Source of the DNA: Streptomyces sp. NBC_01478
Lineage (GTDB): Bacteria > Actinomycetota > Actinomycetes > Streptomycetales > Streptomycetaceae
Assembly (NCBI RefSeq): GCF_036227225.1
Contig: NZ_CP109444.1
Coordinates: 6,119,501 to 6,183,500, forward strand
Direction: 5' to 3'
DNA length: 64,000 nt
Both the position numbers and the translations under genes were made by a program. Numbering within the stretch: position 1 is the first letter of the stretch; every line of letters begins with the position of its first letter. Positions 42,915-51,711 of this stretch are shown in pieces. The notes below the pieces were generated by a model. The model was not told the origin of the DNA. It did not search any database and saw nothing but the letters and a program-made list of their open reading frames with translations.

Positions 42915-44861
42915 CTAGTTGGAGAAGTACAGGTACTTCCAGCCGGTGTACGTCGTCGAGTTGACGCTGTCACCGGACGAACCGTTGATGTACGCGGCCC
43001 GGACGCGGGCCTTGATGCCGGACTCGCCGGGGGCGCCGAGGTTCACGGCGACCTTGCCGTTCGTCCCCAGGCCGAAGTACTCCGAGCCGGAGTCGTACCA
43101 CTGGCCGTTGTAGTAGACCTGCAGGTCGAGCCGCTCCTGGCGGTTCTTGTAGTACGTCATCGTCGTGGTGACGATCGGCGCGGAGTTCTTGTGGAACCAG
43201 TAGTACGACGTCGAGCCGATCTTCGCCGTCTTGTAGTGCTTGCTGATCGCGGTGGAGACCTTGACCTTGGCGTACGACGTGACCTTCACCGTCTTGGACG
43301 CGTAGCGGCCGTCGCCCGCGAAGACCGCGCTGACGGCGGTGTCGCGGGTCATGTCCACGGTCACGGAGATGTTGCCGCTGGAGTTGACCTTGCCGGTCTT
43401 GATCAGTTTCTTCGGCTTGTCGGCGCCGAAGGGGTCCGAGTAGATCGCGACCGTGCGGTTCTTGTACGTCTTGCCGAGGTGCGCGGTGAACTTCACGTCG
43501 GCGCCGTACGCGTACAGCTTGCCGTTGTTGTTCAGGCTCAGGGTCGTGGCCGCGCGGGAGACGGCGACCTTGTCCGAGGCGCTGACCGCGGTGTGCCCGG
43601 CGTCGCCCGCGTAGCTCACCTTGTAGGTGACGGTGCCGCCGGCCGGCGGGGTGTCCGTGAAGGAGTACGTGCCGTTCGCCTTCACCGTGACGACGGGCAG
43701 CGCCTTGCCCTTCGTGGACTCCACGTCGGTGCGGGTGACCTGGAGCTTCGCGCCGGCGGGCAGCGCGACCGTCGCCGAGAGCTTGCCGGTGACGGTGAGC
43801 TTCTTGGCGCGGGGGGCGGAGGAGGGCGCGCTGACCGTGAGGGTCGGGACGTTCTTCTCGGGGTCGGTCAGCGCCTTGAGCGTGTAGCCGCCGCCCGACT
43901 TCCCGGCGAGCACGAAGATCCGCGAGTTGTCCGGGGCCCAGGTCAGATCGGCCGAGCCGTAGGGGCCCACGTTGTACGCGCGGATCGCCTTCGTGGCGTT
44001 CGGGCTGTACGTCGTGATCGTGCCGTCGTTGGCCTGGGCGACCGTGCCGTCCGGGGCGATGTCGGCCCGCTGGGCGCCGGGGTAGGTGCCGGCCTGCGTG
44101 AACGCGCCGTTCGCGTAGGCGTCCCGCGTCGTGCCGTTGATCAGCACCTCGTCGGCGCCGGGTACCAGGTCGATGTCGTAGATACCGCTGTTGAGCGTGT
44201 AGTCGCCGTTGTAGTAGGCGACCTTCTGCGGGGTGGTTCCCGAGACGTCCAGGACGGCCATCGAGTCCGTGGAGATGCCGGTCTCGCCGAGGGCGAGGAC
44301 ACCGGGCCTGGACGCGGCGGTGTCGAGGAAGCCGGGGTCGTTGATCGAGACGCCGTCGGGCTTCTGGCCGAGCGTCACCGGGTCGGTGCCGCTCGCCGGG
44401 TCCACGGCCGGGTCGACCGAGCCGACGTTGCTGTCCCACTGGTCGCCGTAGGTGAACCAGAGCCTGCCGGCGGTGAAGGCGACATACCGCGGGCCCACGG
44501 TGGTGGCGACCGGATAGCGGGCCTTCACGTCGAGGGTGGCCGCGTCGAGCGCCACGATCTCGTGCGTGCCCTGGGCCGCCGCGTACACGGTCGCCCCGTC
44601 GTCGGACACGGCCAGGTCGGTGACCCCGCTGATGCCACCCGCCGAGGCGAGGACATTGCCCGCGTAGTCGGTGGCCGCGACCGTCCCGGCCGAACGGTCG
44701 CCGACGAACACCCGCTTGAGGGCGCCGTCCGCGACGAGGCCCCCGGGCGTGGTCACGCCGACGGTGGCCGCCGAGGCCGTACCCGTCGCTACGACGCTGA
44801 GTGCCGCCGAACCGAAAAGGACCGCGAGCGCTGTCGCGGTCGAGATGCTGCGCATCCGCAC
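42915..44861 (-). CDS. Secreted beta-propeller and Ig-like domain protein
   Basis: About 648 aa; GTG at 44861 is preceded by GGGGGG, and an in-frame ATG at 44855 is also possible. Signal peptide (ALAVLFGSAALSVVA, TGTASA cleavage). The first ~330 residues show repeated beta-propeller-like strands with surface-repeat motifs (RVFVGDRSAGTVAATDYAGN; PYGSADLTWAPDNSRIFVL). Residues ~350-560 contain Ig-like or bacterial Big-type strands (VSYAGDAGHTAVSASD; VKFTAHLGKTYKNRTVAIY). A C-terminal Tyr/Trp-rich strand set follows. No enzyme motif; likely an extracellular binding or matrix protein. The usual Streptomyces annotation is Ig-like domain repeat protein. Confidence 0.88.
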   Translation of the reverse strand: MRMRSISTATALAVLFGSAALSVVATGTASAATVGVTTPGGLVADGALKRVFVGDRSAGTVAATDYAGNVLASAGGISGVTDLAVSDDGATVYAAAQGTHEIVALDAATLDVKARYPVATTVGPRYVAFTAGRLWFTYGDQWDSNVGSVDPAVDPASGTDPVTLGQKPDGVSINDPGFLDTAASRPGVLALGETGISTDSMAVLDVSGTTPQKVAYYNGDYTLNSGIYDIDLVPGADEVLINGTTRDAYANGAFTQAGTYPGAQRADIAPDGTVAQANDGTITTYSPNATKAIRAYNVGPYGSADLTWAPDNSRIFVLAGKSGGGYTLKALTDPEKNVPTLTVSAPSSAPRAKKLTVTGKLSATVALPAGAKLQVTRTDVESTKGKALPVVTVKANGTYSFTDTPPAGGTVTYKVSYAGDAGHTAVSASDKVAVSRAATTLSLNNNGKLYAYGADVKFTAHLGKTYKNRTVAIYSDPFGADKPKKLIKTGKVNSSGNISVTVDMTRDTAVSAVFAGDGRYASKTVKVTSYAKVKVSTAISKHYKTAKIGSTSYYWFHKNSAPIVTTTMTYYKNRQERLDLQVYYNGQWYDSGSEYFGLGTNGKVAVNLGAPGESGIKARVRAAYINGSSGDSVNSTTYTGWKYLYFSN

Positions 44862-45060
44862 GTGCTGTTCCCCCCACAAGGAAAACCGGTCAGGAGACCG
44901 GGAGTTGAGAGCGCCGCGCAACACCCGGACTCGACCGCGGATGAGAGACGCGGTGACGCGCGGGGCGCGGCTGCCGAGAGCAGCGTATGGCATGTCTGTG
45001 ACAGGTGGGAAAGGGGTTTATGGGTTGAGCGCGGGACCCCTGCGCTGGGACGATGTCCCC

Positions 45061-45321
45061 ATGTGGACGACGATCATGGCTGTGATCCTGGTGCTCGGCG
45101 CGGTTTCGGCGATCGTCCAGGCGCGCAAGGGGCGTTGGTACGCGGCGGGAGGAATCCTGCTGCCCGTCGTCGGTGTGGACCTGATGCTGCTCGGCACGCT
45201 GGAGTGGCACAGCGCGCTGTTCTTCTGGGCCGGGCTCGCGCTGTCCCTCGTCGGGTTCGGCATGGAGTTCGCCGCCCGCCGGAGGACGGCCAGGACGGCC
45301 AGGGCTGCCGTGACGCCCTAG
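45061..45321 (+). CDS. Small membrane protein (86 aa)
   Basis: ATG at 45061. Three helices: IMAVILVLGAVSAIVQA, AAGGILLPVVGVDLMLLG and ALFFWAGLALSLVGFGMEF, then a basic tail RRRTARTARA. Short spacer to the convergent RTX-like gene. No family recognised. Confidence 0.7.
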   Translation: MWTTIMAVILVLGAVSAIVQARKGRWYAAGGILLPVVGVDLMLLGTLEWHSALFFWAGLALSLVGFGMEFAARRRTARTARAAVTP

Positions 45322-45376
45322 CCCGTCCCCATCCCCCCGCACTCCGCCCCCCTGCACTCCGCGGAGCGTTGTCGCG

Positions 45377-46261
45377 TCAGTTCTGGTGGACGACGTTCCG
45401 GCCCGGTCCGCCGGACAGGACGTCCTTGCCCGCGCCGCCCCACAGCGTGTCGTTGCCGGAGTTGCCGTAGATGGTGTCGGCGCCCGCCCCGCCGTAGAGG
45501 ACGTCGTTGCCCGTGCCGCCGTAGATGAAGTCGTTCCCGGCGCCGCCGTGGATCCTGTCGTTGCCGGCGCCGCCGGTCAGGCTCTGGTTGCCCGCGCCCG
45601 CGGTGATGACGTCGTTGCCCGCGCCGCCGTCGGCAGCGCTGCCGGTGGTGGTGATCGTGTCGTTGCCGTTGCCGCCCTGGGCGATGGTGGAAGCGCCGCC
45701 GTGGAGGGTGTCGTTGCCGTTGTCGCCCCAGCCGACGGAGTACTTGCCGAGGGTGATCGTGTCGTTGCCGGTGCCGCCCGAGGCGTAGTTGCCGTCGACG
45801 CTGCCGTCCTCGGTGTACTTGTCGTTGCCGGCGCCCAGGTCGGTCGAGGCGAAGAAGTACGTCTGGCCGGTCCTGTTGTGGTAGCTGAGGGTGTCGTTGC
45901 CGTCGCCGAGCTTCAACTCCACGGTGGGGTACGGGTCCTGGCTGTCCAGCAGGGTGACCGTGCAGGACACCTTGGTGTGGTCCGAGGCGGTGGGGTACGC
46001 GCAGCCGGCGCCCGGCTTCACCGTGACCACGTCGTCGATGACGTACGTGATCGTGTCGCTGCCGGTCACGTGGGTCGCGGTGACGACCGCCTTGTTGGCC
46101 TGGCCCGTGGCGGCCGTGTAGAGGATCTCGTGGTCGCCGTTGGCGAGCGCGGCGGTGGCCGGGGCGGTGGCGGCGCCCGCGGTCCCGGCGAGGAACAGCG
46201 GTGCGGCCAGACCGGCGCCGAGGGCCAGGGTGACGAGGCGACCGAGAGGACGAGAGGGCAT
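45377..46261 (-). CDS. Secreted RTX-type calcium-binding repeat protein
   Basis: 294 aa from ATG at 46261 with GGAGG upstream. Signal peptide (TLALGAGLAAPLFLAG; TAGAATA cleavage). The N-terminal domain has a pair of Cys (GAGCAYP, KVSCTV). From residue ~120 on the sequence is a run of Asp/Gly/Asn repeats, ending in six or more RTX nonapeptides of the GGAGND(x)I(x) type (GGAGNDRIHGGAGNDFIYGG). RTX repeats form a calcium-bound beta roll. In Gram-positive bacteria there is no type I secretion, so it is exported by Sec. Role unknown. Confidence 0.93.
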   Translation of the reverse strand: MPSRPLGRLVTLALGAGLAAPLFLAGTAGAATAPATAALANGDHEILYTAATGQANKAVVTATHVTGSDTITYVIDDVVTVKPGAGCAYPTASDHTKVSCTVTLLDSQDPYPTVELKLGDGNDTLSYHNRTGQTYFFASTDLGAGNDKYTEDGSVDGNYASGGTGNDTITLGKYSVGWGDNGNDTLHGGASTIAQGGNGNDTITTTGSAADGGAGNDVITAGAGNQSLTGGAGNDRIHGGAGNDFIYGGTGNDVLYGGAGADTIYGNSGNDTLWGGAGKDVLSGGPGRNVVHQN

Positions 46262-46577
46262 CGCACAACCTCCGTGAAACGTATGGGGAGTTGGCGGAAT
46301 CCGAGGAGTTCGGGTTCCCGCACAGCGTCTGACCCCCGCCTTGGAGGCTTGGTTGTGCGTCCCCACGCACGGGTGTCGTCTCCCCGTGAACTGTCAGCCG
46401 CCATTCAGCGCGAGTTCACGAAGTGGCCCGTCGATCCACCACAACCATCGCGAGCGGTGACGGCTTTCTCGCGCGGGGCGCCAAGTCCCGGGGGGCGAAA
46501 CGGGCGTGGCGCCGTAGTCGCGCCGACGGCCGTGCCGCCCCCCCCGAACCGTCCGGAATCTCTAGCCCTCTGGCTCT
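46262..46577. other. Intergenic region, 316 nt
   Basis: Between the RTX gene start and the ABM gene stop. It holds the RTX promoter; TCTAGCCCTC occurs twice near 46560-46585 as a short direct repeat. No gene or RNA element recognised. Confidence 0.5.
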
Positions 46578-46916
46578 CTAGCCCTCCTTGGGCCCGGCCT
46601 GCTGCACCACCTCGAACGTCCACAGCGTGGCGTCCGTCGCGGCGGGCTTCGGCCGCTCGCCCTGCGGGGAACCGTCCTGAGGGCCGCCCCGGTGCGCGGC
46701 CTGGCCCATCCCGGACATCCAGTTCTGGAAGTCCTCCTCGGCACGCCAGCGCGTGTAGACGAGATAGGTGTCGGTGCCCTCGACCGGCCGGAGCAGCTCG
46801 AACCACTCGAAACCGTCCGAGCCGTCCACCGTCCCGGCCCGGCTGGCGAAGCGCTTCTCGAGCGTCTCGCGCTGCTCTTCGGGGACCGTGAGTACGTTGA
46901 TCTTGACGATGCTCAT
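46578..46916 (-). CDS. Antibiotic biosynthesis monooxygenase (ABM) domain protein
   Basis: 112 aa; its ATG at 46916 overlaps the TetR stop (ATGA), so it is translationally coupled. ABM/dimeric alpha-beta barrel fold: VKINVLTVPEEQRE, DGFEWFELLRPVEGTD, YLVYTRWRAEEDFQNWM. The family acts as cofactor-free oxygenases or heme-degrading enzymes of the HmoA/IsdG kind; the Asn/Trp/His needed for IsdG activity are only partly seen. Third gene of the SDR-TetR-ABM operon. Confidence 0.9.
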   Translation of the reverse strand: MSIVKINVLTVPEEQRETLEKRFASRAGTVDGSDGFEWFELLRPVEGTDTYLVYTRWRAEEDFQNWMSGMGQAAHRGGPQDGSPQGERPKPAATDATLWTFEVVQQAGPKEG

Positions 46917-47536
46917 GGGCCCATTCTCACAGTCGCCGCCGGACCCGACCCGTCGCGGGTCACCCGTCGCACCAGGTCCACCCAGGTGGTCTGGAGACGG
47001 GCTACGGGGATGCCGCATCCGACGTGCAGATAGTCCCCCGTCTCGAAGTTCGCGAAGGCGAGCAGCGCGTGGGCCAGCATGTCGTGGTCGCCGTCGACTC
47101 CCGCTTCCGCCAGGAGGGTTGAGACGTGCTGGTGGAAGGCGCGGCCGGTGCCGGAGGCGTGCCGGCGTTCGTGGACGACCTGTCGGCCCAGCGCGGCGCC
47201 GAGGTCCGCGTCGGCGGCGACGCGTGCGATCAGGGCACTGCCGAACGCGGTCAGCCGGTCCCTCGCGGGCGCCCCCGGTCCCAGCGGCGGCGGACCCGAG
47301 GTGTACGCCTCGTGGAAGTCGGCCTCGGCCTCGCCGAGCAGCGCGAGCAGCAGCCCGTCCCGGTCGCCGAACCGGCGGAAGAGCGTGCCCTTTCCCACGC
47401 CGGCGGCCTCCGCGACCTCGTGCATCGTCACGTGCTCCGCGCCCCGCTCGGCCACCAGCCGGGCGGCGGCCTCCAGCAGCCGGACCCGATTGCGGGCGGC
47501 GTCGGACCGCTCGGCGGGGACGTCCTCGGGTGTCAC
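46913..47536 (-). CDS. TetR family transcriptional regulator
   Basis: 207 aa with GTG start overlapping the SDR stop (GTGA). HTH: LLEAAARLVAERGAEHVTMH, EVAEAAGVGKGTLFRRFGDR. The C-terminal part is a short helical ligand domain. Middle gene of the SDR-TetR-ABM operon, so it probably represses its own operon. Confidence 0.93.
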   Translation of the reverse strand: MTPEDVPAERSDAARNRVRLLEAAARLVAERGAEHVTMHEVAEAAGVGKGTLFRRFGDRDGLLLALLGEAEADFHEAYTSGPPPLGPGAPARDRLTAFGSALIARVAADADLGAALGRQVVHERRHASGTGRAFHQHVSTLLAEAGVDGDHDMLAHALLAFANFETGDYLHVGCGIPVARLQTTWVDLVRRVTRDGSGPAATVRMGP

Positions 47537-48288
47537 GCCCCGACGCCGCTGAGCTGGGCGAGGATGGTGTCGTAGGAGCCGTTGGCCTCCGCGTCGCGCA
47601 CGAACCGGGCGCGTTCCACGACGAGTTCCTTCGCGTCGGGCTTCTCGCGCAGCAGGTCGAGGGTCTCGGTGAGGAAGTCGTCCAGCGGCATCGAGTTCTC
47701 GTTGTTCTCCTGGTCCAGCATGGTGGTGCGCACGCCCGGCGGCGCGACCTCGATGACCTGGACGCCGGCGTCGGCCTGAGCGAGCTGCACGCGCAGGCTC
47801 TCCGAGAAGGAGTGCAGCGCGGCCTTCGTCGCGTTGTAGGTCGGGGTGATCGGCAGCGGTACGAACGCCAGCGCGGAGGTGACGTTCACGACGGCCGCGT
47901 CGTCCTTGCCGACAAGCAGCGGCAGGAAGGCGTACGTCATCCGGATCGTGCCGAGCAGGTTGACCGTGACGTGGTCCTCGGCGACCGGCAGCGAGGCCGG
48001 GTCGAGGAGGTTCTCGGGCAGCATGATGCCGGCGTTGTTGACCAGGACGTTCAGCTCCGGATACCCCTCCCGCACCCGCTCGGCGGCGCGGGCGATCGAC
48101 GCCGGGTCCGTGACGTCGAGGACGAGCGCGTCGATGCCCGGGTGCTCGGCCGTGATCTCGTCGAGGAGTTCCTTGCGCCGGCCGGCGACGACCACCTTGT
48201 TGCCGGCCTCGTGCAGGCGCAGGGCCAGGCCGAGGCCGATGCCCGAGGTGCCGCCGGTGATCAGGATGGTGTTGCCGGTCATCTTCAT
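47533..48288 (-). CDS. SDR family oxidoreductase (DltE-like)
   Basis: 251 aa, ATG at 48288 with AAGGAG upstream. Classical SDR motifs: TGGTSGIG (cofactor), NNAGIM, and YNATKAALHSF (catalytic Tyr-Lys), with Ser in NVTSALAF. The resemblance to DltE-type SDRs (PPGVRTTMLD) suggests NAD(P)H-dependent reduction of a carbonyl. First gene of the operon with the TetR and ABM genes; divergent from an XRE regulator. Confidence 0.94.
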   Translation of the reverse strand: MKMTGNTILITGGTSGIGLGLALRLHEAGNKVVVAGRRKELLDEITAEHPGIDALVLDVTDPASIARAAERVREGYPELNVLVNNAGIMLPENLLDPASLPVAEDHVTVNLLGTIRMTYAFLPLLVGKDDAAVVNVTSALAFVPLPITPTYNATKAALHSFSESLRVQLAQADAGVQVIEVAPPGVRTTMLDQENNENSMPLDDFLTETLDLLREKPDAKELVVERARFVRDAEANGSYDTILAQLSGVGA

Positions 48289-48408
48289 GCGGGGTTTCTC
48301 CTTGAGGGGGGCTGTCGCTGCCTCGACCGTAGAAGCGGCTTCGCCGGGGCGGGAGAGGAAGGCTTGTCCATGGATCGGGGATCCCTGGCTGGGGTGACGG
48401 AAAGCGGC

Positions 48409-48480
48409 GACGATGAAGGTCGACGGCGGAGGTCGGACGATGGAGGTCGACGACGGAAGCCGGCGACGGAGGTCACGGAC
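48409..48480. repeat. Imperfect direct repeats in divergent promoter region
   Basis: GACGATGAAGGTCGACGGCGGAG, GACGATGGAGGTCGACGACGGAAG and a partial third copy follow each other in the SDR/XRE intergenic region. Could be a multi-site operator or a small tandem duplication. Confidence 0.5.
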
Positions 48481-48491
48481 GGGAGAGGGCG

Positions 48492-49343
48492 ATGGCGGGC
48501 ATGGAGAAGAAGGAGCTGGCGGAGTTCCTGCGCCGGCGGCGCGAGGCGTTGCGCCCCCATGACGTCGGGCTGGTCGAGGGCCCGCGCCGGCGCACCCAGG
48601 GGCTGCGCCGCGAGGAGGTCGCCCAGCTCGCCGGCATGTCCACCGACTACTACGCCCGCCTGGAGCAGCAGCGCGCCCCGCAGCCCTCCGTGCAGATCAC
48701 CACGGCGCTCGCGCGGGCCCTACGGCTGACCCCGGACGAACGCGACCACCTCTTCGCGCTCATCGGCCACAACGCCCCCGTCCGCTTCCAGCGCTCCGAG
48801 CACGTCAGCCCGACCCTGCTGCGGGTCCTGGAGCGCCTGAACGACGACACCCCGGCGATCGTGCTGACCGACATGGCCGACACCCTCGCGATGAACCCGA
48901 TCGCCACCGCGCTGCTGGGCGACCAGACACGGCACACGGGCCTGGCCCGCAGCGCCTACTACCGCTGGTTCACCGACCCCGCCGACCGGCTGGTGTACCC
49001 GGACGAGGACCACCCCCGGCACAGCCGCACCCAGGCGGCCCGGCTGCGCGCCGCGCTCACGGCCGACGGCGGCGACCCCCGGGCGGCCCGGATCGTCGCC
49101 GAACTCCGCGAACGCAGCCCGGAGTTCGTCCGCGTGTGGGAACTCCAGGAGGTCGCGCAGCGCTACGGTGAGAGCAAGACGATCCTGCACCCCTCCCTCG
49201 GCCGTATCGACGTCGACGCCCAGGTCCTGTTCACCGAGAACCGCGCCCAGACCCTGGTGGTCATGACCGCCCGCCCCGGCACCGAGAGCCAGGGCAAGCT
49301 CGAACTGCTCTCCGTCATAGGGCATCAGCAGCTCACGCCCTGA
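48492..49343 (+). CDS. XRE family regulator with MmyB-like ligand domain
   Basis: 283 aa, ATG at 48492 (a second at 48501). The HTH is formed by LRREEVAQLAGMSTDYYARLEQ. The C-terminal two thirds match the MmyB/DUF-type ligand-binding (PAS-like) domain: NDDTPAIVLTDMADTLAMN, YRWFTDP. Divergent from the SDR operon, a recurring pair in Streptomyces. Likely controls that operon and itself. Its stop faces that of the GlxA gene with 2 nt between. Confidence 0.93.
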   Translation: MAGMEKKELAEFLRRRREALRPHDVGLVEGPRRRTQGLRREEVAQLAGMSTDYYARLEQQRAPQPSVQITTALARALRLTPDERDHLFALIGHNAPVRFQRSEHVSPTLLRVLERLNDDTPAIVLTDMADTLAMNPIATALLGDQTRHTGLARSAYYRWFTDPADRLVYPDEDHPRHSRTQAARLRAALTADGGDPRAARIVAELRERSPEFVRVWELQEVAQRYGESKTILHPSLGRIDVDAQVLFTENRAQTLVVMTARPGTESQGKLELLSVIGHQQLTP

Positions 49344-49345
49344 CC

Positions 49346-50320
49346 TCACCCTTTGACGCGCCGGGTCCGCCCGTCCTCGCGGAAAGTCCGCCGGTACGTC
49401 TCCGGCGGTACCCCGAGCACCCGGTTGAAGTGGCGCCGCAGCGTCGCCCCGCTGCCCAGGCCGCAGCGGGCGGCGACCTGGTCGATGCCCTGGTCGGTCT
49501 GTTCGAGGATCTCCTGCGCGCGGTTGACGCGCTGGACCAGCAGCCACTGGAGGGGACTGGTGCCGGTGACCGCGTGGAAGTGGCGGGTGAGGTTGCGGGG
49601 GCTCATCGCGGCGTGCCGGGCGAGGTCGGTCACCGTGAGCGGCTCGTCGAGGCGGGCGGTCGCCCAGGCCAGCAGCTCGGTGAGGGCGTGCTCCGTGCGC
49701 GGGGACACCGGCGCGGGGATGAACTGGGCCTGCCCGCCCAGCCGGTGGGGCGGTACGACCAGGGTGCGGGCGAGCGTGTTCGCCACCGCCGCGCCGTGAT
49801 CGGTGCGGACGATGTGCAGGCACAGGTCCATCGCCGCAGACTTGCCCGCCGAGGTGAGGACGCTGCCCTCGTCGACGTAGAGCACGTCGGGCTCGACCGT
49901 GACCTCGGGATGGCGGGCGGCCAGGACGTCGGTGTGCGCCCAGTGGGTGGTGGCGCGCCGCCCGTCCAGCAGTCCGGCGGCGGCCAGCACGAAGGCACCC
50001 GTGCAGAGCGAGACGATCCGGGCACCCGCGTCGTGCGCCTCCCGAACGGCCCGTACCAGCGCGGGAGTCGGCTCCTCGTCGACGTCGTGGCAGGCGGGGA
50101 CGACGACCGTACGGGCGGTGGCGAGCGCGTCGAGTCCCTGCCGGGTGTCGGCCCGCAGCCAGCCGCCGACACCGGCGGCGGCCGGACCGCACACGGTCAG
50201 CTCGTACCAGGGCTCGGCGATCCCCCGGTCCACGCCGAACACCTCGTAGGCGGCGGCGAGTTCGAAGAGCGGAGTGCCGTCCGCGACGGCCAGCGCCACG
50301 GTGTGAGCCATCGTCTGCAT
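49346..50320 (-). CDS. GlxA-type AraC regulator with DJ-1/PfpI domain
   Basis: About 324 aa from ATG at 50320 (or 50311). Residues ~10-175 are a DJ-1/PfpI domain with the Cys in RIVSLCTGAFVLAAAG, followed by AraC HTHs at ~220-315: DLARHAAMSPRNLTRHFHAV and QVAARCGLGSGATLRRHF. GlxA-like proteins sense small metabolites and activate neighbouring catabolic genes. Divergent from the saccharopine-dehydrogenase-like gene, its probable target; the spacer is 70 nt. Confidence 0.93.
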   Translation of the reverse strand: MQTMAHTVALAVADGTPLFELAAAYEVFGVDRGIAEPWYELTVCGPAAAGVGGWLRADTRQGLDALATARTVVVPACHDVDEEPTPALVRAVREAHDAGARIVSLCTGAFVLAAAGLLDGRRATTHWAHTDVLAARHPEVTVEPDVLYVDEGSVLTSAGKSAAMDLCLHIVRTDHGAAVANTLARTLVVPPHRLGGQAQFIPAPVSPRTEHALTELLAWATARLDEPLTVTDLARHAAMSPRNLTRHFHAVTGTSPLQWLLVQRVNRAQEILEQTDQGIDQVAARCGLGSGATLRRHFNRVLGVPPETYRRTFREDGRTRRVKG

Positions 50321-50390
50321 GTCCGAAACTGTACGGGCAGCGGCATTCCGGCCACTGGAGAGCGAGCCGCGCGACCCCGATGCTTGATCC

Positions 50391-51476
50391 ATGACCGCTC
50401 ACCAGGGCTCACTCGTCACCGTCATCGGCGCCTACGGGCACACCGGCCGCTTCGTCGTCGCGGAACTGCTCCGCCGCGGCCTCGTCCCGATCCTCTCCGG
50501 CCGCGACCCCCAACGGCTCGCCGTTTTCGGAAAGTTGTACCCGGAGCTGGAGACCCGCCCGGCCACGGTCGACGACCCCGGCTCGCTCGACCGTGCCCTC
50601 GCGGGCGCGGCGGCGGTGATCAACTGCGCGGGCCCGTTCGCCTCGACGGCGGCCCCGGTGATCGACGCGGCACTGCGCGCCGGAGTGCCGTATCTCGATG
50701 TCACGGCGGAGACCGAGGTCGTCCTGGACACGATCGCGGCCTACGGCGACCGCGTCCGCGAGGCCGGCGGACTCGTCGTCCCCGCGGTGGCGTTCTACGG
50801 CGGTCTCGGCGACCTCCTCGCGACGGCGGCGGTCGGCGACTGGAAGACCTCGGACGAGAAGACCTCGGACGGGAAAACCTCGGACGGGAAAACCGCGGAC
50901 CGGATCAGCATCGCGTACGCGCTCAGCGACTGGCGGCCCACCGGCGGCACCCGGGTGACGGGCCAGGTGTCGGCCGGCCGCCGCTCCGGCGGGCGCATCC
51001 TCTACGCGGACGGCCGTCTGCAGGCCCGGTCCGGTGACGCCCCCCGCGCCGACTGGGCGTTCCCGGAGCCGATCGGAGTCCGGCCCGTCGTCGGCGAGTT
51101 CACCATGGCCGACAGCGCGACGATCCCAACTCACCTCTCCGTACCGGACATTGACACCTGCATGACGCTGAACGCCGTCGAGGACCTGCGCTCCGCCGAC
51201 ACCTCGGGCCCGGTCGCCGTGGACGACTCCGGCCGCTCCGCGCAGACGTTCCTCGTCGAGGTCGTCGCGACCCGGAACGGCGAGACGCGCCGTGCCGTCG
51301 CCTCCGGGCAGGACATCTACGCGGTCACCGCGCCGCTGGTCGTGGAGGCGGTCCGCCGTGTCCTCGCCGACCCGCACCGCCCGTCCGGGGTGGTCACCGC
51401 CGGCGCCCTCGCGGACGCGCGCGACTTCCTCACCGCGCTGGCGCCGGGGCACTTGACGCTCGACCTCACGAACTGA
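50391..51476 (+). CDS. Saccharopine dehydrogenase-like NAD(P)-binding protein
   Basis: 361 aa, ATG at 50391. N-terminal Rossmann start VTVIGAYGHTGRFV, followed by VINCAGPFASTAAPV and a domain typical of trans-acting enoyl reductase/saccharopine-dehydrogenase-like proteins. Possible NADPH-dependent reductase; substrate unknown. Residues 152-171 are four copies of a KTSDG-like pentapeptide coded by a 15-nt tandem (50844-50903) and probably form a surface loop. A terminator-like stem follows. Divergent from the GlxA regulator. Confidence 0.88.
   Translation: MTAHQGSLVTVIGAYGHTGRFVVAELLRRGLVPILSGRDPQRLAVFGKLYPELETRPATVDDPGSLDRALAGAAAVINCAGPFASTAAPVIDAALRAGVPYLDVTAETEVVLDTIAAYGDRVREAGGLVVPAVAFYGGLGDLLATAAVGDWKTSDEKTSDGKTSDGKTADRISIAYALSDWRPTGGTRVTGQVSAGRRSGGRILYADGRLQARSGDAPRADWAFPEPIGVRPVVGEFTMADSATIPTHLSVPDIDTCMTLNAVEDLRSADTSGPVAVDDSGRSAQTFLVEVVATRNGETRRAVASGQDIYAVTAPLVVEAVRRVLADPHRPSGVVTAGALADARDFLTALAPGHLTLDLTN
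50844..50903 (+). repeat. 15-nt tandem repeat, four copies
   Basis: AAGACCTCGGACGAG-type units, coding for KTSDE, KTSDG, KTSDG, KTADR. It is in frame and AT-richer than its surroundings in the GAAAAC copies. Candidate variable-number locus. Confidence 0.85.
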
Positions 51477-51487
51477 CATGACCCCGG

Positions 51488-51530
51488 GGGCGGTTGTGCG
51501 TCGAACGGCCGCCTCCAACCGCCCTCTTTC
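51488..51530 (+). terminator. Terminator-like hairpin
   Basis: Arms GGGCGGTTG (51488-51496) and CAACCGCCC (51516-51524), followed by TCTTTC, just after the 50391 gene. Confidence 0.75.
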
Positions 51531-51711
51531 GGGTGATCTGCGCGCAACATAACAGACGTAACGTTTCCTCACTATGGTCGCTGAGCTGCGCCTTTGTTGA
51601 AAACGGGCCGCAACTGCACACGCGTTCGAATCGCGTCGCGCCCCCGCCCCGATCTTGATCCGTTCTACAGTCGTCCCGCTCGTCCAAGATCACTTCCCCA
51701 TCGAGGCGTGT
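51531..51711 (+). promoter_or_regulatory. Promoter region of the KAS operon
   Basis: This spacer is less GC-rich than the flanks (CATAACAGACGTAACGTTTCC and TTTGTTGAAAAC stretches). It must hold the promoter of the six-gene operon. I could not place convincing -35/-10 boxes, and saw no clear inverted repeat. Confidence 0.45.
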
